Assembly: GCA_013288555.1 (NCBI GenBank)
Contig: JABDBQ010000012.1
Span: 1 to 63,422, forward strand
DNA length: 63,422 nucleotides
Origin: Bacteroidota bacterium
GTDB taxonomy: Bacteria; Bacteroidota; Bacteroidia; CAILMK01
Direction of reading: 5' to 3'
Part shown: piece after piece, positions 35,051 through 42,996 of the stretch
Layout of the letters: each line of letters starts with the position of its first letter
Numbering within the stretch: the stretch's first letter is position 1
Notes under the pieces: model-generated
The model's input: only the letters and a program-made list of their open reading frames with translations
Databases searched by the model: none
Told to the model about the DNA's origin: nothing
Translations under genes and position numbers: made by a program

Positions 35051-35817
35051 AAAAAATATGGGCTGCAAAGATAGAAAAAATTTCTATTCGCCCAGACTCC
35101 CACCTATACCATTTCCTGTACACAGCCCCAGCCGTATAAACAGTTGAGAGGGTGATGGTATAAGTGTACACAATGGTGGACATTTTATCGTTTTTTTTGA
35201 ATTTTATTGGTTAAAACATTTATAATCAATAGTATAAGTGTTCATCTGGGTGTACATTCTGCAGGAAATGCATACGCTTTTTGTTTTATTTTGAGTTAAT
35301 ATATTCATTGTTAATAATTTGAGTGAACGTAATACATGCATACTGTTTGGCTCTTCTGATTTCATATCTGTTCATCTCTTTTTTGTCATCTTGAGTCCCG
35401 ATTACTCGGGAAGAGATCTGCTCCCGAATAATTGTCTGAACTCCCGAATAAGTCCCCGAAGAGGTCGGGACAGGCGGGACAAGTAGGATTTTTGGGATTT
35501 ATGAGATTCATAGGATTTTCCCGCGCCAGCCACTTACGCCTTACGCCTAATTCCTTACGCCTTTTATGTACATATATAGTGAGATGCCAAACTGGGTGGG
35601 TACTATTGAAAATAAATTTTTAACTTGAATTATTTCAATACGTTGCAAGCGAAAATATTTTTCAAAATGTTGCACTTTTTTTAGAATACTCACTAAAATG
35701 GCTCCAAGGGAGCCAAATGTTTGTAGAAATACTAACAATTTAAGCTCCAGGAGAGCGACTTGTTAAATTAGCAGCGCATATATAGTCTCGCCAAAACATA
35801 ATTTGCTTGCGCGTATA

Positions 35818-35880
35818 CCTCAGGGTCCCCTTAATTTATACGGTTCGGAATATAGATCGGTATTGCGGGAGACCCTGAGG
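35818..35880. repeat. Palindromic element, CCTCAGGGTC arms
   Basis: CCTCAGGGTC (35818-35827) pairs perfectly with GACCCTGAGG (35871-35880). One arm continues as CCC, the other (in complement) as TCCC. The same asymmetry, arm sequence (one base changed) and spacing occur in the left half of the element inside the WbqC-family gene, so they belong to one family. Intergenic here. Confidence 0.75.
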
Positions 35881-35923
35881 AGAAGAATGGAAAATATTTT
35901 GGGATTTGTTGCAACTTTCAGCC

Positions 35924-35956
35924 AAACCTATAAGGTTTTTGAAACCTTATAGGTTT
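35924..35956. repeat. Perfect 15-bp hairpin upstream of a secreted-protein gene
   Basis: aaacctataaggttt (35924-35938) and its complement (35942-35956) around a 3-base loop. It is followed by several T, but it lies upstream of a plus-strand gene with no gene ending before it, so a repeat element is likelier than a terminator. Confidence 0.7.
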
Positions 35957-36018
35957 TTCAGTCCTGAAATAGTTTTGGAAAGCTTATATGTATTCCTTAA
36001 ATTGCAATATCCAACTGC

Positions 36019-38985
36019 ATGAAAAGGAAGCTTTTATATTTTCTATTACTCCTTTTGCCTTTAGTGGCAAAATCTCAAACCTGGGAATGGGAACATAAGA
36101 TAATAGGTTGGGGTCCTTACAATCCAGCCTCAAATATTATTGTTGACAAATCCGGTAATTCTTATTTCCTTGTGGAGGATTCAAGTTCTTTTGCCGAATC
36201 ATCTAACAATATTATAAAAATTGGAGACCCGTCCCTTGTTAAAATTTCTCCTGAAGGTATTTTAATCTGGAAAGCCACAATTCATTCTTCAGATTCTTCA
36301 TGGATAATTGCAGCTTACCCTTATGAGGGCGCTATCAACATCACGCCTGACGGAAATATAATTGTCTGCGCTGCTCTTCCAGGTGCGCTTAGTTTCGGCA
36401 ATATTACGCTTCCAGCAGATTCAAAACATCCTATTCCTAACAATATCAACAATAAGGTCTGGACGCAAATTTTTCTTGCTGAATGTGATACTTCAGGTTT
36501 ATGGCAGCAAGCCAGTATTTTAGGAGCTATTACCACTGCTGATGAAATAGATGGAATTGCTATGAATAAAAATGCTTCCGTAAATGTTGCAATTTCCTAT
36601 CGTGATTCATTGACAATTGGAAGCACATCATATCGGGCAAATCCTTACGATACTATTAAACCATATAGTCAGTATGATCTTTGGTATAGCACCTATGTTG
36701 GCAACTTTAAAATGGACGGGCAGTTAAGCTGGGGAAAAAATTATCCTGGTCTGCAAATTCCCTTGAGTCAAAACAATTTAAACCATATTATACTAGATCA
36801 AAATAACCAGCTTTATTTTATTTTGGAAGATACTTTTTCAGAATACATATACAAGTTAAGACCGGATGGCAGCCTCATTTATTCAAAAAATATACCAGCC
36901 CCTATCCAGGATTTCCGGTTAGATAATGCTGATAATATCACAATTTGCGGGATGTTATTCGACACAGTTAATTTTGGCAATAATATTATATTAAAGGGGA
37001 CTACAAAAGGGAATGGCTTTGTTGTAAAACTTGATAGTGCATTTACAGCCCAGACGGGATTTATATTAGAAGGTGTTTCAGGCAATGTGATATTCCAAAT
37101 TTGTCCTGAAAAATCCGGGAGTTTATTCATTTTGGGTAGGTTTGACGGAAATCTTAAATTTGGAGATTCTGTTTATTCCAATCTAAATTATTTAAGGTCT
37201 TTTTTTATTGCAGAATATTCTGCAACTGGAAGTACATCAATGAAATCAATAATGCCTCATAGTAATACAATGCCCGCCGATTTTATACTTGATTCATCAG
37301 GTAAACTCATAATAGATTGGTTTTTAGATGATTTTATTGGTTATGGTAATATTGTATTAGGTTGTGATACAATATATGACTATAGTGAGATAAATGTTCT
37401 TACCAAACTTGATCCCCGCCTGCTCTCAATCAACAAAATTCCCTTCTGCACAGGCGATAGCCTTATTTGCACAGATACAAGTTTGTATAGCAACTTAACC
37501 TGGAAATTCAGGGATGGAACAACACAAACAGGCAATAAAATCGTCTATCCAAGCAAAACAAAAGGCTATTATCATTTCACCCTATACGCCACAAACTCTG
37601 TTGGTTGCCAGGTATTTATTTCAGATAGTTTTAAGCATCCCGCGCCGCCCGTCGCGGCTTTTTCTATGAAAGATTCTGTCGCTTGTGAATATACCAAAGT
37701 CATTCTTAATGATATATCCAAAACGGATACGATCGCTCCCGGAAACTGGCCGCAGGATACATGGGATTTCGGGGATGGCACTTCTTCACAAACCAATAAA
37801 ACGGCGACCAAAATTTATCAGGATACCGGCAGTTTCAAAATTAAGCTCAGCTATAATAATGGTTTTTGTACTACGGATACTGCATTGAAAATTAATGTCA
37901 TACCAGCCCCAAAGCCTGGGTTTAATGTTTCTGATTCCGTGGGTTGTCCGCCTTTGGCTGTCCAAATTTCAAATGCTTCTACCAAACTTGTTTCTTCTTA
38001 TTATTATGATTTTGGCAATGGAATGCATGATACGGTACAATCCCCGATTATATCCTATACCAAGTCAGGGAATTACAAAATCCTGCAAAAACTCAAAGGC
38101 CCAAGTGGATGTGTTACAGAAGATTCAGCAATTATTCATGTGAGAAGGGCATTTTCAAGCAAGGACACTTCAGATATAGAAAATGTATCAGTTGGTGGTT
38201 CACATTATATTGGAATTCAATGGGCTGGAATGCCCGGTTGTTCCGTTTATGATCTGTACAGGTATTCAGACCATGACAGTGCAAGCAACAAACTTATTCT
38301 CCAGACTAAATATGCTATCTACACTGATTCAATTAATATTAACTCGGATGCGCATTCATATACTTATTCTTTCCAAGCAGAAGATAGTTGCGGCAATGTC
38401 ACCAGCAGAGGTCGGGTCGGCAGAACCATGCTGCTAACCGGTTCCCTGGATCAGAATCTCAATCCTGTACTAAAGTGGAATCCATATTTTGGCTGGCCAA
38501 ATGGGGTCGGGGATCACTCGATCTATCGGGAAAAGGCAGACAGTAGTTTTGTAATGGTTGGATACTCACATGATACTATATTCACGGACTTTAGCTTCGA
38601 AAAAAATCCAGTATATGAGGAATGTTACAGAGTGGATGCCTATGCCAATAATTATCCATTTGTGTCTCGCAGCAATTATTTTTGTTTCGGTACAAGTCCT
38701 GAAATATTTGTTCCTGATATATTCACACCTAATGGCGACACACTGAATGATATTTTTACACCTGTCTTTTCAGGTATCGCATCATGGTCTATGGAAATAT
38801 ACAACCGCTGGGGCGGAAAGATTTATTCATTCTCCTCTCCTTCGGAGAGGCCGGGTGAGGCGGGATGGGATGGTACTTTCAAAGGCCAACCAGCACCCTA
38901 TGGTGTATATGCTTATTATATCAACGCCAAAGACTATAATGGCAATGCGATCATCAAAAAAGGAACGGTGATCTTAGAGCGGTGA
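36019..38985 (+). CDS. PKD-domain secreted protein, type B type IX sorting domain
   Basis: A 988-residue protein with signal peptide (MKRKLLYFLLLLLPLVAKSQ). Residues about 30-460 are repeating strands such as NIIVDKSGNSYFL and INITPDGNIIVCA, like SBBP-type beta-propeller repeats. Three PKD-like domains follow (about 490-540, 545-625, 630-705; WDFGDGTSSQTN is clear), then a fibronectin-like stretch. The last 90 residues are the gliding-motility-associated type B domain (VPDIFTPNGDTLNDIF, YNRWGGKIYSF, WDGTFKG). It is predicted to be delivered to the cell surface by the type IX system. Confidence 0.88.
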   Translation: MKRKLLYFLLLLLPLVAKSQTWEWEHKIIGWGPYNPASNIIVDKSGNSYFLVEDSSSFAESSNNIIKIGDPSLVKISPEGILIWKATIHSSDSSWIIAAYPYEGAINITPDGNIIVCAALPGALSFGNITLPADSKHPIPNNINNKVWTQIFLAECDTSGLWQQASILGAITTADEIDGIAMNKNASVNVAISYRDSLTIGSTSYRANPYDTIKPYSQYDLWYSTYVGNFKMDGQLSWGKNYPGLQIPLSQNNLNHIILDQNNQLYFILEDTFSEYIYKLRPDGSLIYSKNIPAPIQDFRLDNADNITICGMLFDTVNFGNNIILKGTTKGNGFVVKLDSAFTAQTGFILEGVSGNVIFQICPEKSGSLFILGRFDGNLKFGDSVYSNLNYLRSFFIAEYSATGSTSMKSIMPHSNTMPADFILDSSGKLIIDWFLDDFIGYGNIVLGCDTIYDYSEINVLTKLDPRLLSINKIPFCTGDSLICTDTSLYSNLTWKFRDGTTQTGNKIVYPSKTKGYYHFTLYATNSVGCQVFISDSFKHPAPPVAAFSMKDSVACEYTKVILNDISKTDTIAPGNWPQDTWDFGDGTSSQTNKTATKIYQDTGSFKIKLSYNNGFCTTDTALKINVIPAPKPGFNVSDSVGCPPLAVQISNASTKLVSSYYYDFGNGMHDTVQSPIISYTKSGNYKILQKLKGPSGCVTEDSAIIHVRRAFSSKDTSDIENVSVGGSHYIGIQWAGMPGCSVYDLYRYSDHDSASNKLILQTKYAIYTDSININSDAHSYTYSFQAEDSCGNVTSRGRVGRTMLLTGSLDQNLNPVLKWNPYFGWPNGVGDHSIYREKADSSFVMVGYSHDTIFTDFSFEKNPVYEECYRVDAYANNYPFVSRSNYFCFGTSPEIFVPDIFTPNGDTLNDIFTPVFSGIASWSMEIYNRWGGKIYSFSSPSERPGEAGWDGTFKGQPAPYGVYAYYINAKDYNGNAIIKKGTVILER
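38834..38850. repeat. Short palindrome inside the type B sorting domain
   Basis: cctctcc-ttc-ggagagg lies in frame and encodes the SSPSERPGEA segment. In the homologous sorting domain at 43809-48359 the matching segment (STSDPDK) is about 4 residues shorter, so a small insertion is plausible. The stem is only 7 bp. Confidence 0.45.
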
Positions 38986-38993
38986 ACTTATGT

Positions 38994-39130
38994 CTATCCC
39001 TTTTGGTTCAATGATTCCCTCAACATCCTTCCCGCCTCTGGCCCTTCATTAAATATCATATCTAATACACTCAGGTTGGGAAGAAAGAACCTCTGCAAGA
39101 GACTGATAGGAAGAAAATCAATCGGAAACG
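38994..39130 (-). pseudogene. 3' remnant of a WbqC-family gene
   Basis: On the minus strand a frame ends LPNLSVLDMIFNEGPEAGRM and then LRES, clearly similar to the C-terminus of the WbqC-family protein at 39934-40737 (IPNLSILDLIFNEGPETERI, LRGS). Upstream the similarity fades within about 15 codons (near FLPISLLQRFF) and the frame meets a stop soon after. It has no start and cannot encode the protein. It lies on the far side of the toxin-antitoxin pair, in the same orientation as the intact gene. Confidence 0.75.
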
Positions 39131-39189
39131 GCAAATTTGAACGAAAGAAAATCTACATTTGTTCATATTTACCTATAGCAATTAAATTT

Positions 39190-39423
39190 ATGAGCAGCCG
39201 GGTTTTAACAATCAATCTCCCATCTTCAGTACAATTGGAAGATAAGGATGCGAAAATGAGGTTTGCCTGCAAGCTTTATGAGGATGGTATTATCTCCACA
39301 GCAGAAGCAGCAGAAATGGTCGGTATATCAAGAAGAGAGTTCATCGAAAGCATGGGTAAATTTAACACCAGTATATTCCCACAAACCATTGAAGAACTCG
39401 AATCTGATATCAGGAATGCATGA
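39190..39423 (+). CDS. UPF0175 family antitoxin-like protein
   Basis: A 77-residue protein from the ATG at 39190 (MSSRVLTINLPSS). The core is a helix-turn-helix: RFACKLYEDGIISTAEAAEM (about 24-43) then VGISRREFIESM. UPF0175 proteins are commonly paired with PIN-domain toxins as DNA-binding antitoxins. It overlaps the PIN gene by 8 bases, which supports the pairing. The frame continues upstream without a stop for 114 bases, but that part crosses the WbqC remnant and looks non-coding. Confidence 0.82.
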   Translation: MSSRVLTINLPSSVQLEDKDAKMRFACKLYEDGIISTAEAAEMVGISRREFIESMGKFNTSIFPQTIEELESDIRNA

Positions 39424-39874
39424 CATTGTAATATCTGATACATCCTGTTTTATTGTTTTAGACAAAATCAATCGGTTAGATATTCTTCGGAATATTTATG
39501 ATCACGTATTTACAACGCCGGAAGTTGTCAAGGAATTTGGGAAATCCCTTCCTGAATGGATAGTTATTTCTAAAGTAGCGAATACTAAATTCCAGATCAG
39601 TCTTGAATCTCTTTTAGGTAAAGGTGAATCAAGTGCAATAGCACTGGCATGCGAAATAAAGAATAGTATATTGCTGATTGATGAAAAGAAAGGCAGAAAA
39701 ATCGCACTCGAAAATGGGATCGTTGTTACCGGAACCCTTGGGGTTATCCTCAAAGCAAAACAGTCTGGTAATATTCCTTTGATTTTGCCATTATTGGAAG
39801 AATTAAAAACCATCGGGTTTTACATAGGTAAGGAAATAGAAACCAGACTTTTAATAGATGCTGGTGAATTATAG
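39416..39874 (+). CDS. PIN-domain toxin (DUF3368-type)
   Basis: A 152-residue putative ribonuclease toxin. It starts MHDIVISDTSCF with the first PIN acidic residue (D8), has PEVVKEFGKSLPEW with a central Glu, GKGESSAIALA with the helix Glu, and ends the active site around LLIDEKKGRKIA. This set matches DUF3368 proteins paired with UPF0175. Overlap of 8 bases with the antitoxin gives coupled translation. Target RNA is unknown. Confidence 0.8.
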   Translation: MHDIVISDTSCFIVLDKINRLDILRNIYDHVFTTPEVVKEFGKSLPEWIVISKVANTKFQISLESLLGKGESSAIALACEIKNSILLIDEKKGRKIALENGIVVTGTLGVILKAKQSGNIPLILPLLEELKTIGFYIGKEIETRLLIDAGEL

Positions 39875-39933
39875 AGTCTCAAAAAAGGATGAGACTGAAG
39901 GGAAGTTTAGATAGAAAAATTTTCTATTTGCCT

Positions 39934-40737
39934 TTATACAAAAGCTGAACCCCTCAATATCCGTTCTGTTTCTGGCCCTTCATTAAATATCAGATCGAGG
40001 ATACTCAGGTTGGGAATAAAACCATGTCTTTCGGTGAAAGCCTGCTGATAAATAATGGGTTGAAAACCCGGATCAATTACTTTGAATTTTGCTTTGGGGT
40101 GGATTTTGTTTTTGAAATCCAGGTATTCTGACCCCGCATTTTCTGACAACAATTTCAACCGGTTTGAATCTATCTTTAAAATCTTTGTTTTCCCCTCAGA
40201 GTCTCCCTTGTACAATGACCCAGGATCAGCAATCGTGGAAGGGGACTCTGAGGATTTACGACTGAGTAGCGCCTCAGAGTCCTCTGCGAGAGACTCTGAG
40301 GGGAAGAGCACGGCATTTTCTGATAACAATTTCAACCGGTTTGAATCTATCTTTAAAATCTTCAGAATGATCATTAACAGGTCCATATTAAAATCGAAAA
40401 GCCTGTCACACTGATTTGTATAAGCAGTTTCAAATTTGTAAGCATAATGCTCATAAAAAGCTGTTTTGCCATAGACAGATTTGATGCTTTGCCAATGCTG
40501 GTGCTGCCAGTTGGTATGGTTATCTATTTCTATCTCTTTAACCGGTAATCTTCGACGGGAACTATGGACGGGCACAATCAGGTCGATGGGGCCGTTTGCC
40601 CCGGCAATGGTGCATCGGTTGCGGTAACTTTGTTTTTCGAAAGCTTCTGTATCGTCTATAATAATAATTTCAAAGCCATGAAATTTGCTAAAAAATTGTA
40701 TGCAAGGAAGATAATGGAGCTCTAAAAGGATATTCAT
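39934..40737 (-). CDS. WbqC-family protein with in-frame 59-codon insertion
   Basis: WbqC-family proteins occur in polysaccharide loci and elsewhere; their reaction is unsettled. From the ATG at 40737 it is 267 residues (MNILLELHYLPCIQFF), against about 208 if the insertion is removed, which is closer to the usual length. Conserved parts: LPCIQFFSKFHGFEIIIID, SYRNRCTIAGANG, DLIVPVH, TNWQHQHWQSIKSVYGKTAFYEHY, and the C-terminal IPNLSILDLIFNEGPE. The insertion repeats IDSNRLKLLSENA on both sides of a Ser/Glu-rich foreign stretch (AVLFPSESLAEDSEALLSRK, then SSESPS and so on). The frame is kept. Confidence 0.85.
   Translation of the reverse strand: MNILLELHYLPCIQFFSKFHGFEIIIIDDTEAFEKQSYRNRCTIAGANGPIDLIVPVHSSRRRLPVKEIEIDNHTNWQHQHWQSIKSVYGKTAFYEHYAYKFETAYTNQCDRLFDFNMDLLMIILKILKIDSNRLKLLSENAVLFPSESLAEDSEALLSRKSSESPSTIADPGSLYKGDSEGKTKILKIDSNRLKLLSENAGSEYLDFKNKIHPKAKFKVIDPGFQPIIYQQAFTERHGFIPNLSILDLIFNEGPETERILRGSAFV
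40136..40185. repeat. Direct repeat copy A (50 bp) beside the palindromic element
   Basis: gcattttctgacaacaattt and the following 30 bases match copy B (40313-40362) at 49 of 50 positions; the only change is C to T at base 12. The copies are 177 bases apart, exactly 59 codons. Confidence 0.95.
40190..40305. repeat. 116-bp palindromic element inside the WbqC-family gene
   Basis: The ends TTCCCCTCAGAGTCTC (40190-40205) and GAGACTCTGAGGGGAA (40290-40305) are perfect 16-base inverted repeats. Two inner copies of the CCTCAGAGTC core lie at 40244-40253 (complement) and 40272-40281, so each half can also form its own hairpin. The left half (40194-40253) is a relative of 35818-35880. It is translated in frame as part of the host protein. 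Confidence 0.9.
40313..40362. repeat. Direct repeat copy B (50 bp)
   Basis: Second copy of the 50-base host sequence flanking the palindromic element; encodes IDSNRLKLLSENA, as copy A does. It may be a duplication made at insertion. Confidence 0.95.
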
Positions 40738-40824
40738 GCTGATGGGAAAAGCATACAATAATAGCATTATTACAGACAAGTGACCCATAATGAATAAATT
40801 TGCGGCTCATCATTCATATAATCA

Positions 40825-41730
40825 GTGAATTTTTTGCTCAATATTCTCCTCAACGGCATTGCATCGCTGCCGTTCCCGCTGCTCTACAGGCTGTCTGACC
40901 TGCTGTACTTTACTGTATATTATATTGTGAGATACAGGAGGGATATCGTTATGATGAACCTCAAAAATGCCTTCCCTGAAAAAACAGATAATGAGATCAA
41001 AAAAATAGCCCGTCAATTTTATAAAGACCTCTCAGACCTGGCCCTGGAAACGGTGAAAACGCTTAAAATGACCCCCGAACAGCTTCATGAGAGAATTTAT
41101 ATCGCCGACAATGAAGCCTCAAGGAAATATTTTGCCCAAACCGATGGTGCCGTGATCCTTACCGCACATTTTGGCAACTGGGAGTGGGCAGGACAGCTTT
41201 TTGGTATGGAAACCAAAAACCGTCCGGTGCAGGTAGTATACCTCAAAGTGAAGAATGTTTATTTTAATGCGATGATGAAAAAAATCCGTACCCGGTTCAG
41301 CAACAGCGTGGTGCAGATGGAATTTGTTTTCAAACAGATATTGCAGAGAAAAAATGAAGGTATTGTCTCCTGTTTCCTGGCCGACCAGACGCCGCAACGC
41401 CACCAGGCAGGATTATGGACGATGTTTATGAACCAGATGACACCCTTTTTTACAGGTCCGGAAAAGATAGCCGGGCGGCTCAACCTGAATGTCTATTTTA
41501 TGGGGATCTATAAAGAAAAGCGTGGCCATTACCGGATGGATATGACACTTATCAGTGACAAGCCATCAGAAGAATCCGAAAATTATATCATGGAGCAATA
41601 TGCCCGGCTACTTGAAAAATCAATCCGGGAGCAGCCTTCCACCTGGCTCTGGAGCCACAGGAGATGGAAACACAAATATATCAGTCAACAGTTATCAGTC
41701 AAAAGTAAAGAAATGATCAATTATCAATGA
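40825..41730 (+). CDS. LpxL/HtrB-like lipid A acyltransferase
   Basis: A 301-residue membrane-associated acyltransferase that should add a secondary acyl chain to lipid A or a related lipid. The catalytic HX4E is H115-E120 in AHFGNWEWAG. LADQTPQR (about 190-197) and TGPEKIAGRLNLNVYFMGIY match the family. The start is a GTG, preceded by TAAATTTG (40795-40802), a -7-like element. The last 16 residues (ISQQLSVKSKEMINYQ) are encoded by a palindromic AT-rich repeat and look like a recent extension after a lost stop codon. Confidence 0.88.
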   Translation: MNFLLNILLNGIASLPFPLLYRLSDLLYFTVYYIVRYRRDIVMMNLKNAFPEKTDNEIKKIARQFYKDLSDLALETVKTLKMTPEQLHERIYIADNEASRKYFAQTDGAVILTAHFGNWEWAGQLFGMETKNRPVQVVYLKVKNVYFNAMMKKIRTRFSNSVVQMEFVFKQILQRKNEGIVSCFLADQTPQRHQAGLWTMFMNQMTPFFTGPEKIAGRLNLNVYFMGIYKEKRGHYRMDMTLISDKPSEESENYIMEQYARLLEKSIREQPSTWLWSHRRWKHKYISQQLSVKSKEMINYQ

Positions 41731-41808
41731 TCAATAAGGCTATCGCTAGATAATTCAACCCGAAAAAGTCCGGGCAAGTGATCATTGATCATTGACAATT
41801 GATAATTG
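41713..41808. repeat. AT-rich inverted repeat before a glycosyltransferase gene
   Basis: Left arm atgatcaattatcaatgatc (41713-41732, continuing aat) and right arm attgatcattgacaattgat (41784-41803, continuing aattg) are imperfect inverted repeats. The unit overlaps the end of the acyltransferase gene and the TTG start of the glycosyltransferase. A related run lies at 42961-42990. Confidence 0.65.
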
Positions 41809-42888
41809 TCTATTATTGCAGTAGATTTTAGAATCCCGGAAATTTTGTCGGACACATCAATAACTCCCATCTCAAAGCTGGCCATCGTAGTCTTGAGCTA
41901 TAATGGCAAAGACCTGCTGGGTAAATTCCTGCCTCCTATCCTGGAAACGCGCACAGATTATTCCAAAGTTTTTGTGGTTGACAATGCCTCAACGGACGGT
42001 ACTTATGAATACCTGCAAGAAAATTTTAAAGAAGTCAACATCATCCGCCTCCCGGTAAATAGGGGATTTACAAATGGATATGTTGAATCTCTTCCTTTTA
42101 TTGAAGCGGAATATTATGTGTTGATCAGTTCTGATGTGGAAGTGTCCCCGGGATGGATAAACCCGGTAATTGAGTTGATGGACAGCGATAAAACCATTGG
42201 AATCTGCCAGCCTAAAATAAAATCATACAACCAGAAAACCCATTTTGAATATTCAGGTGCTGCCGGAGCCTATATAGACCGGTATGGATATCCTTTTTGC
42301 AGGGGAAGGATCTTTTTTACAGTGGAAGAAGATACGGGACAATACCAGGACAACAGGGAAGTATTCTGGTGCTCGGGGGCATGCATGTTTATCCGGTCAG
42401 AAGTTTACCATGGCATAGGTGGATTTGACAACGAATATTATGCCCATATGGAGGATATAGACCTGAGCTGGCGGGCCAAGAATGCAGGTTATAAGGTTAT
42501 GGTTTGTCCGCAGGCGGAAGTGTTTCATGTGGGAGGACATATTATCTCCTATGGAAGTCCGGCGAAAATATTCAGGAATTATAAAAACGGCCTCATCATG
42601 ATGGTGAAAAACATGACCACAGATAATATCTGGGGCCGACTGATTTTCAGGTTAATATTGGATAATGTTGCGGCTATCAGGGCGCTGGCCACCGGCAATA
42701 TCAGTGAATACAAAGCCATATTCAAAGCCCACTGGCAGTTTTATGGAGGCCTGAGACACTGGCTCAGAAAACGAAAACAGGCAAAACTGGCTGTCAATAA
42801 CCCTAACAGGACCGGTATCTATAATCACAGTATCGTATGGCAGTATTTTATAGCAAAAAAAGACAGTTTCAATAAGCTGGGCTGGTGA
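41806..42888 (+). CDS. Family 2 glycosyltransferase (rhamnosyltransferase-like)
   Basis: A 360-residue GT-A glycosyltransferase without obvious membrane helices, likely acting at the inner membrane face. Motifs: KLAIVVLSYNGKDLLGKFLP (about 24-43), VVDNASTDGT (58-67), the DxD-like ISSDVEV, and HMEDIDLSWRAKNAGY (about 212-227), the ED-x-D-x3-R acceptor motif of this branch. The start is uncertain: the TTG used lies in a repeat and there is no good ATG before the core domain. It follows the acyltransferase on the same strand. Confidence 0.83.
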   Translation: MSIIAVDFRIPEILSDTSITPISKLAIVVLSYNGKDLLGKFLPPILETRTDYSKVFVVDNASTDGTYEYLQENFKEVNIIRLPVNRGFTNGYVESLPFIEAEYYVLISSDVEVSPGWINPVIELMDSDKTIGICQPKIKSYNQKTHFEYSGAAGAYIDRYGYPFCRGRIFFTVEEDTGQYQDNREVFWCSGACMFIRSEVYHGIGGFDNEYYAHMEDIDLSWRAKNAGYKVMVCPQAEVFHVGGHIISYGSPAKIFRNYKNGLIMMVKNMTTDNIWGRLIFRLILDNVAAIRALATGNISEYKAIFKAHWQFYGGLRHWLRKRKQAKLAVNNPNRTGIYNHSIVWQYFIAKKDSFNKLGW

Positions 42889-42960
42889 TTCCAGACAACA
42901 GTCAACATGGAGCAGTTAACAGTTAGTACGGAACAGGCAAAAGTTTGCAGTTCAATTTAT

Positions 42961-42990
42961 TGATAATTGATAATTGATCAATGATCATTT
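42961..42990. repeat. AT-rich repeat after the glycosyltransferase
   Basis: tgataattgataattgatca followed by atgatcattt: same gatcaatTATC units as the repeat at 41713-41808, so the glycosyltransferase gene is bracketed by one repeat family. Confidence 0.6.
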
Positions 42991-42996
42991 CCCAGG

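Larger units (their letters stand above)
35051..36018. other. 968-base region without genes, rich in inverted repeats
   Basis: No credible gene. It contains a small TATACCAT/ATGGTATA inverted pair near 35105-35160, a run of TCCCGA/TCGGGA hairpins (35396-35411 and on to about 35480), simple cttacgcc repeats near 35530-35570, the CCTCAGGGTC palindromic element (35818-35880) and a perfect hairpin (35924-35956) close to the start of the 988-residue gene. It acts as a collecting site for short repeats. Confidence 0.6.

Noticed and set aside
34413-35183. Open minus-strand frame of 256 codons
   Set aside because: It runs through the tRNA-Leu gene (giving the familiar CGEIGRHARFRG peptide of translated tRNA) and is antisense to the better supported 121-residue gene.
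35051-36018. Small genes in the long intergenic region after the tRNA
   Set aside because: The open frames of about 60 codons have no conserved look, overlap repeats and lack promoter-like signals.
39076-39189. Longer N-terminus for the UPF0175 protein
   Set aside because: The extra 38 residues are basic and low-complexity and come from the strand opposite the WbqC remnant; family proteins begin at MSSRVLT-like sequence.
40190-40305. CRISPR-like or riboswitch structure in the WbqC gene
   Set aside because: Repeats are inverted and not regularly spaced directs, there are no spacers, and the sequence lies in an open reading frame rather than a leader.
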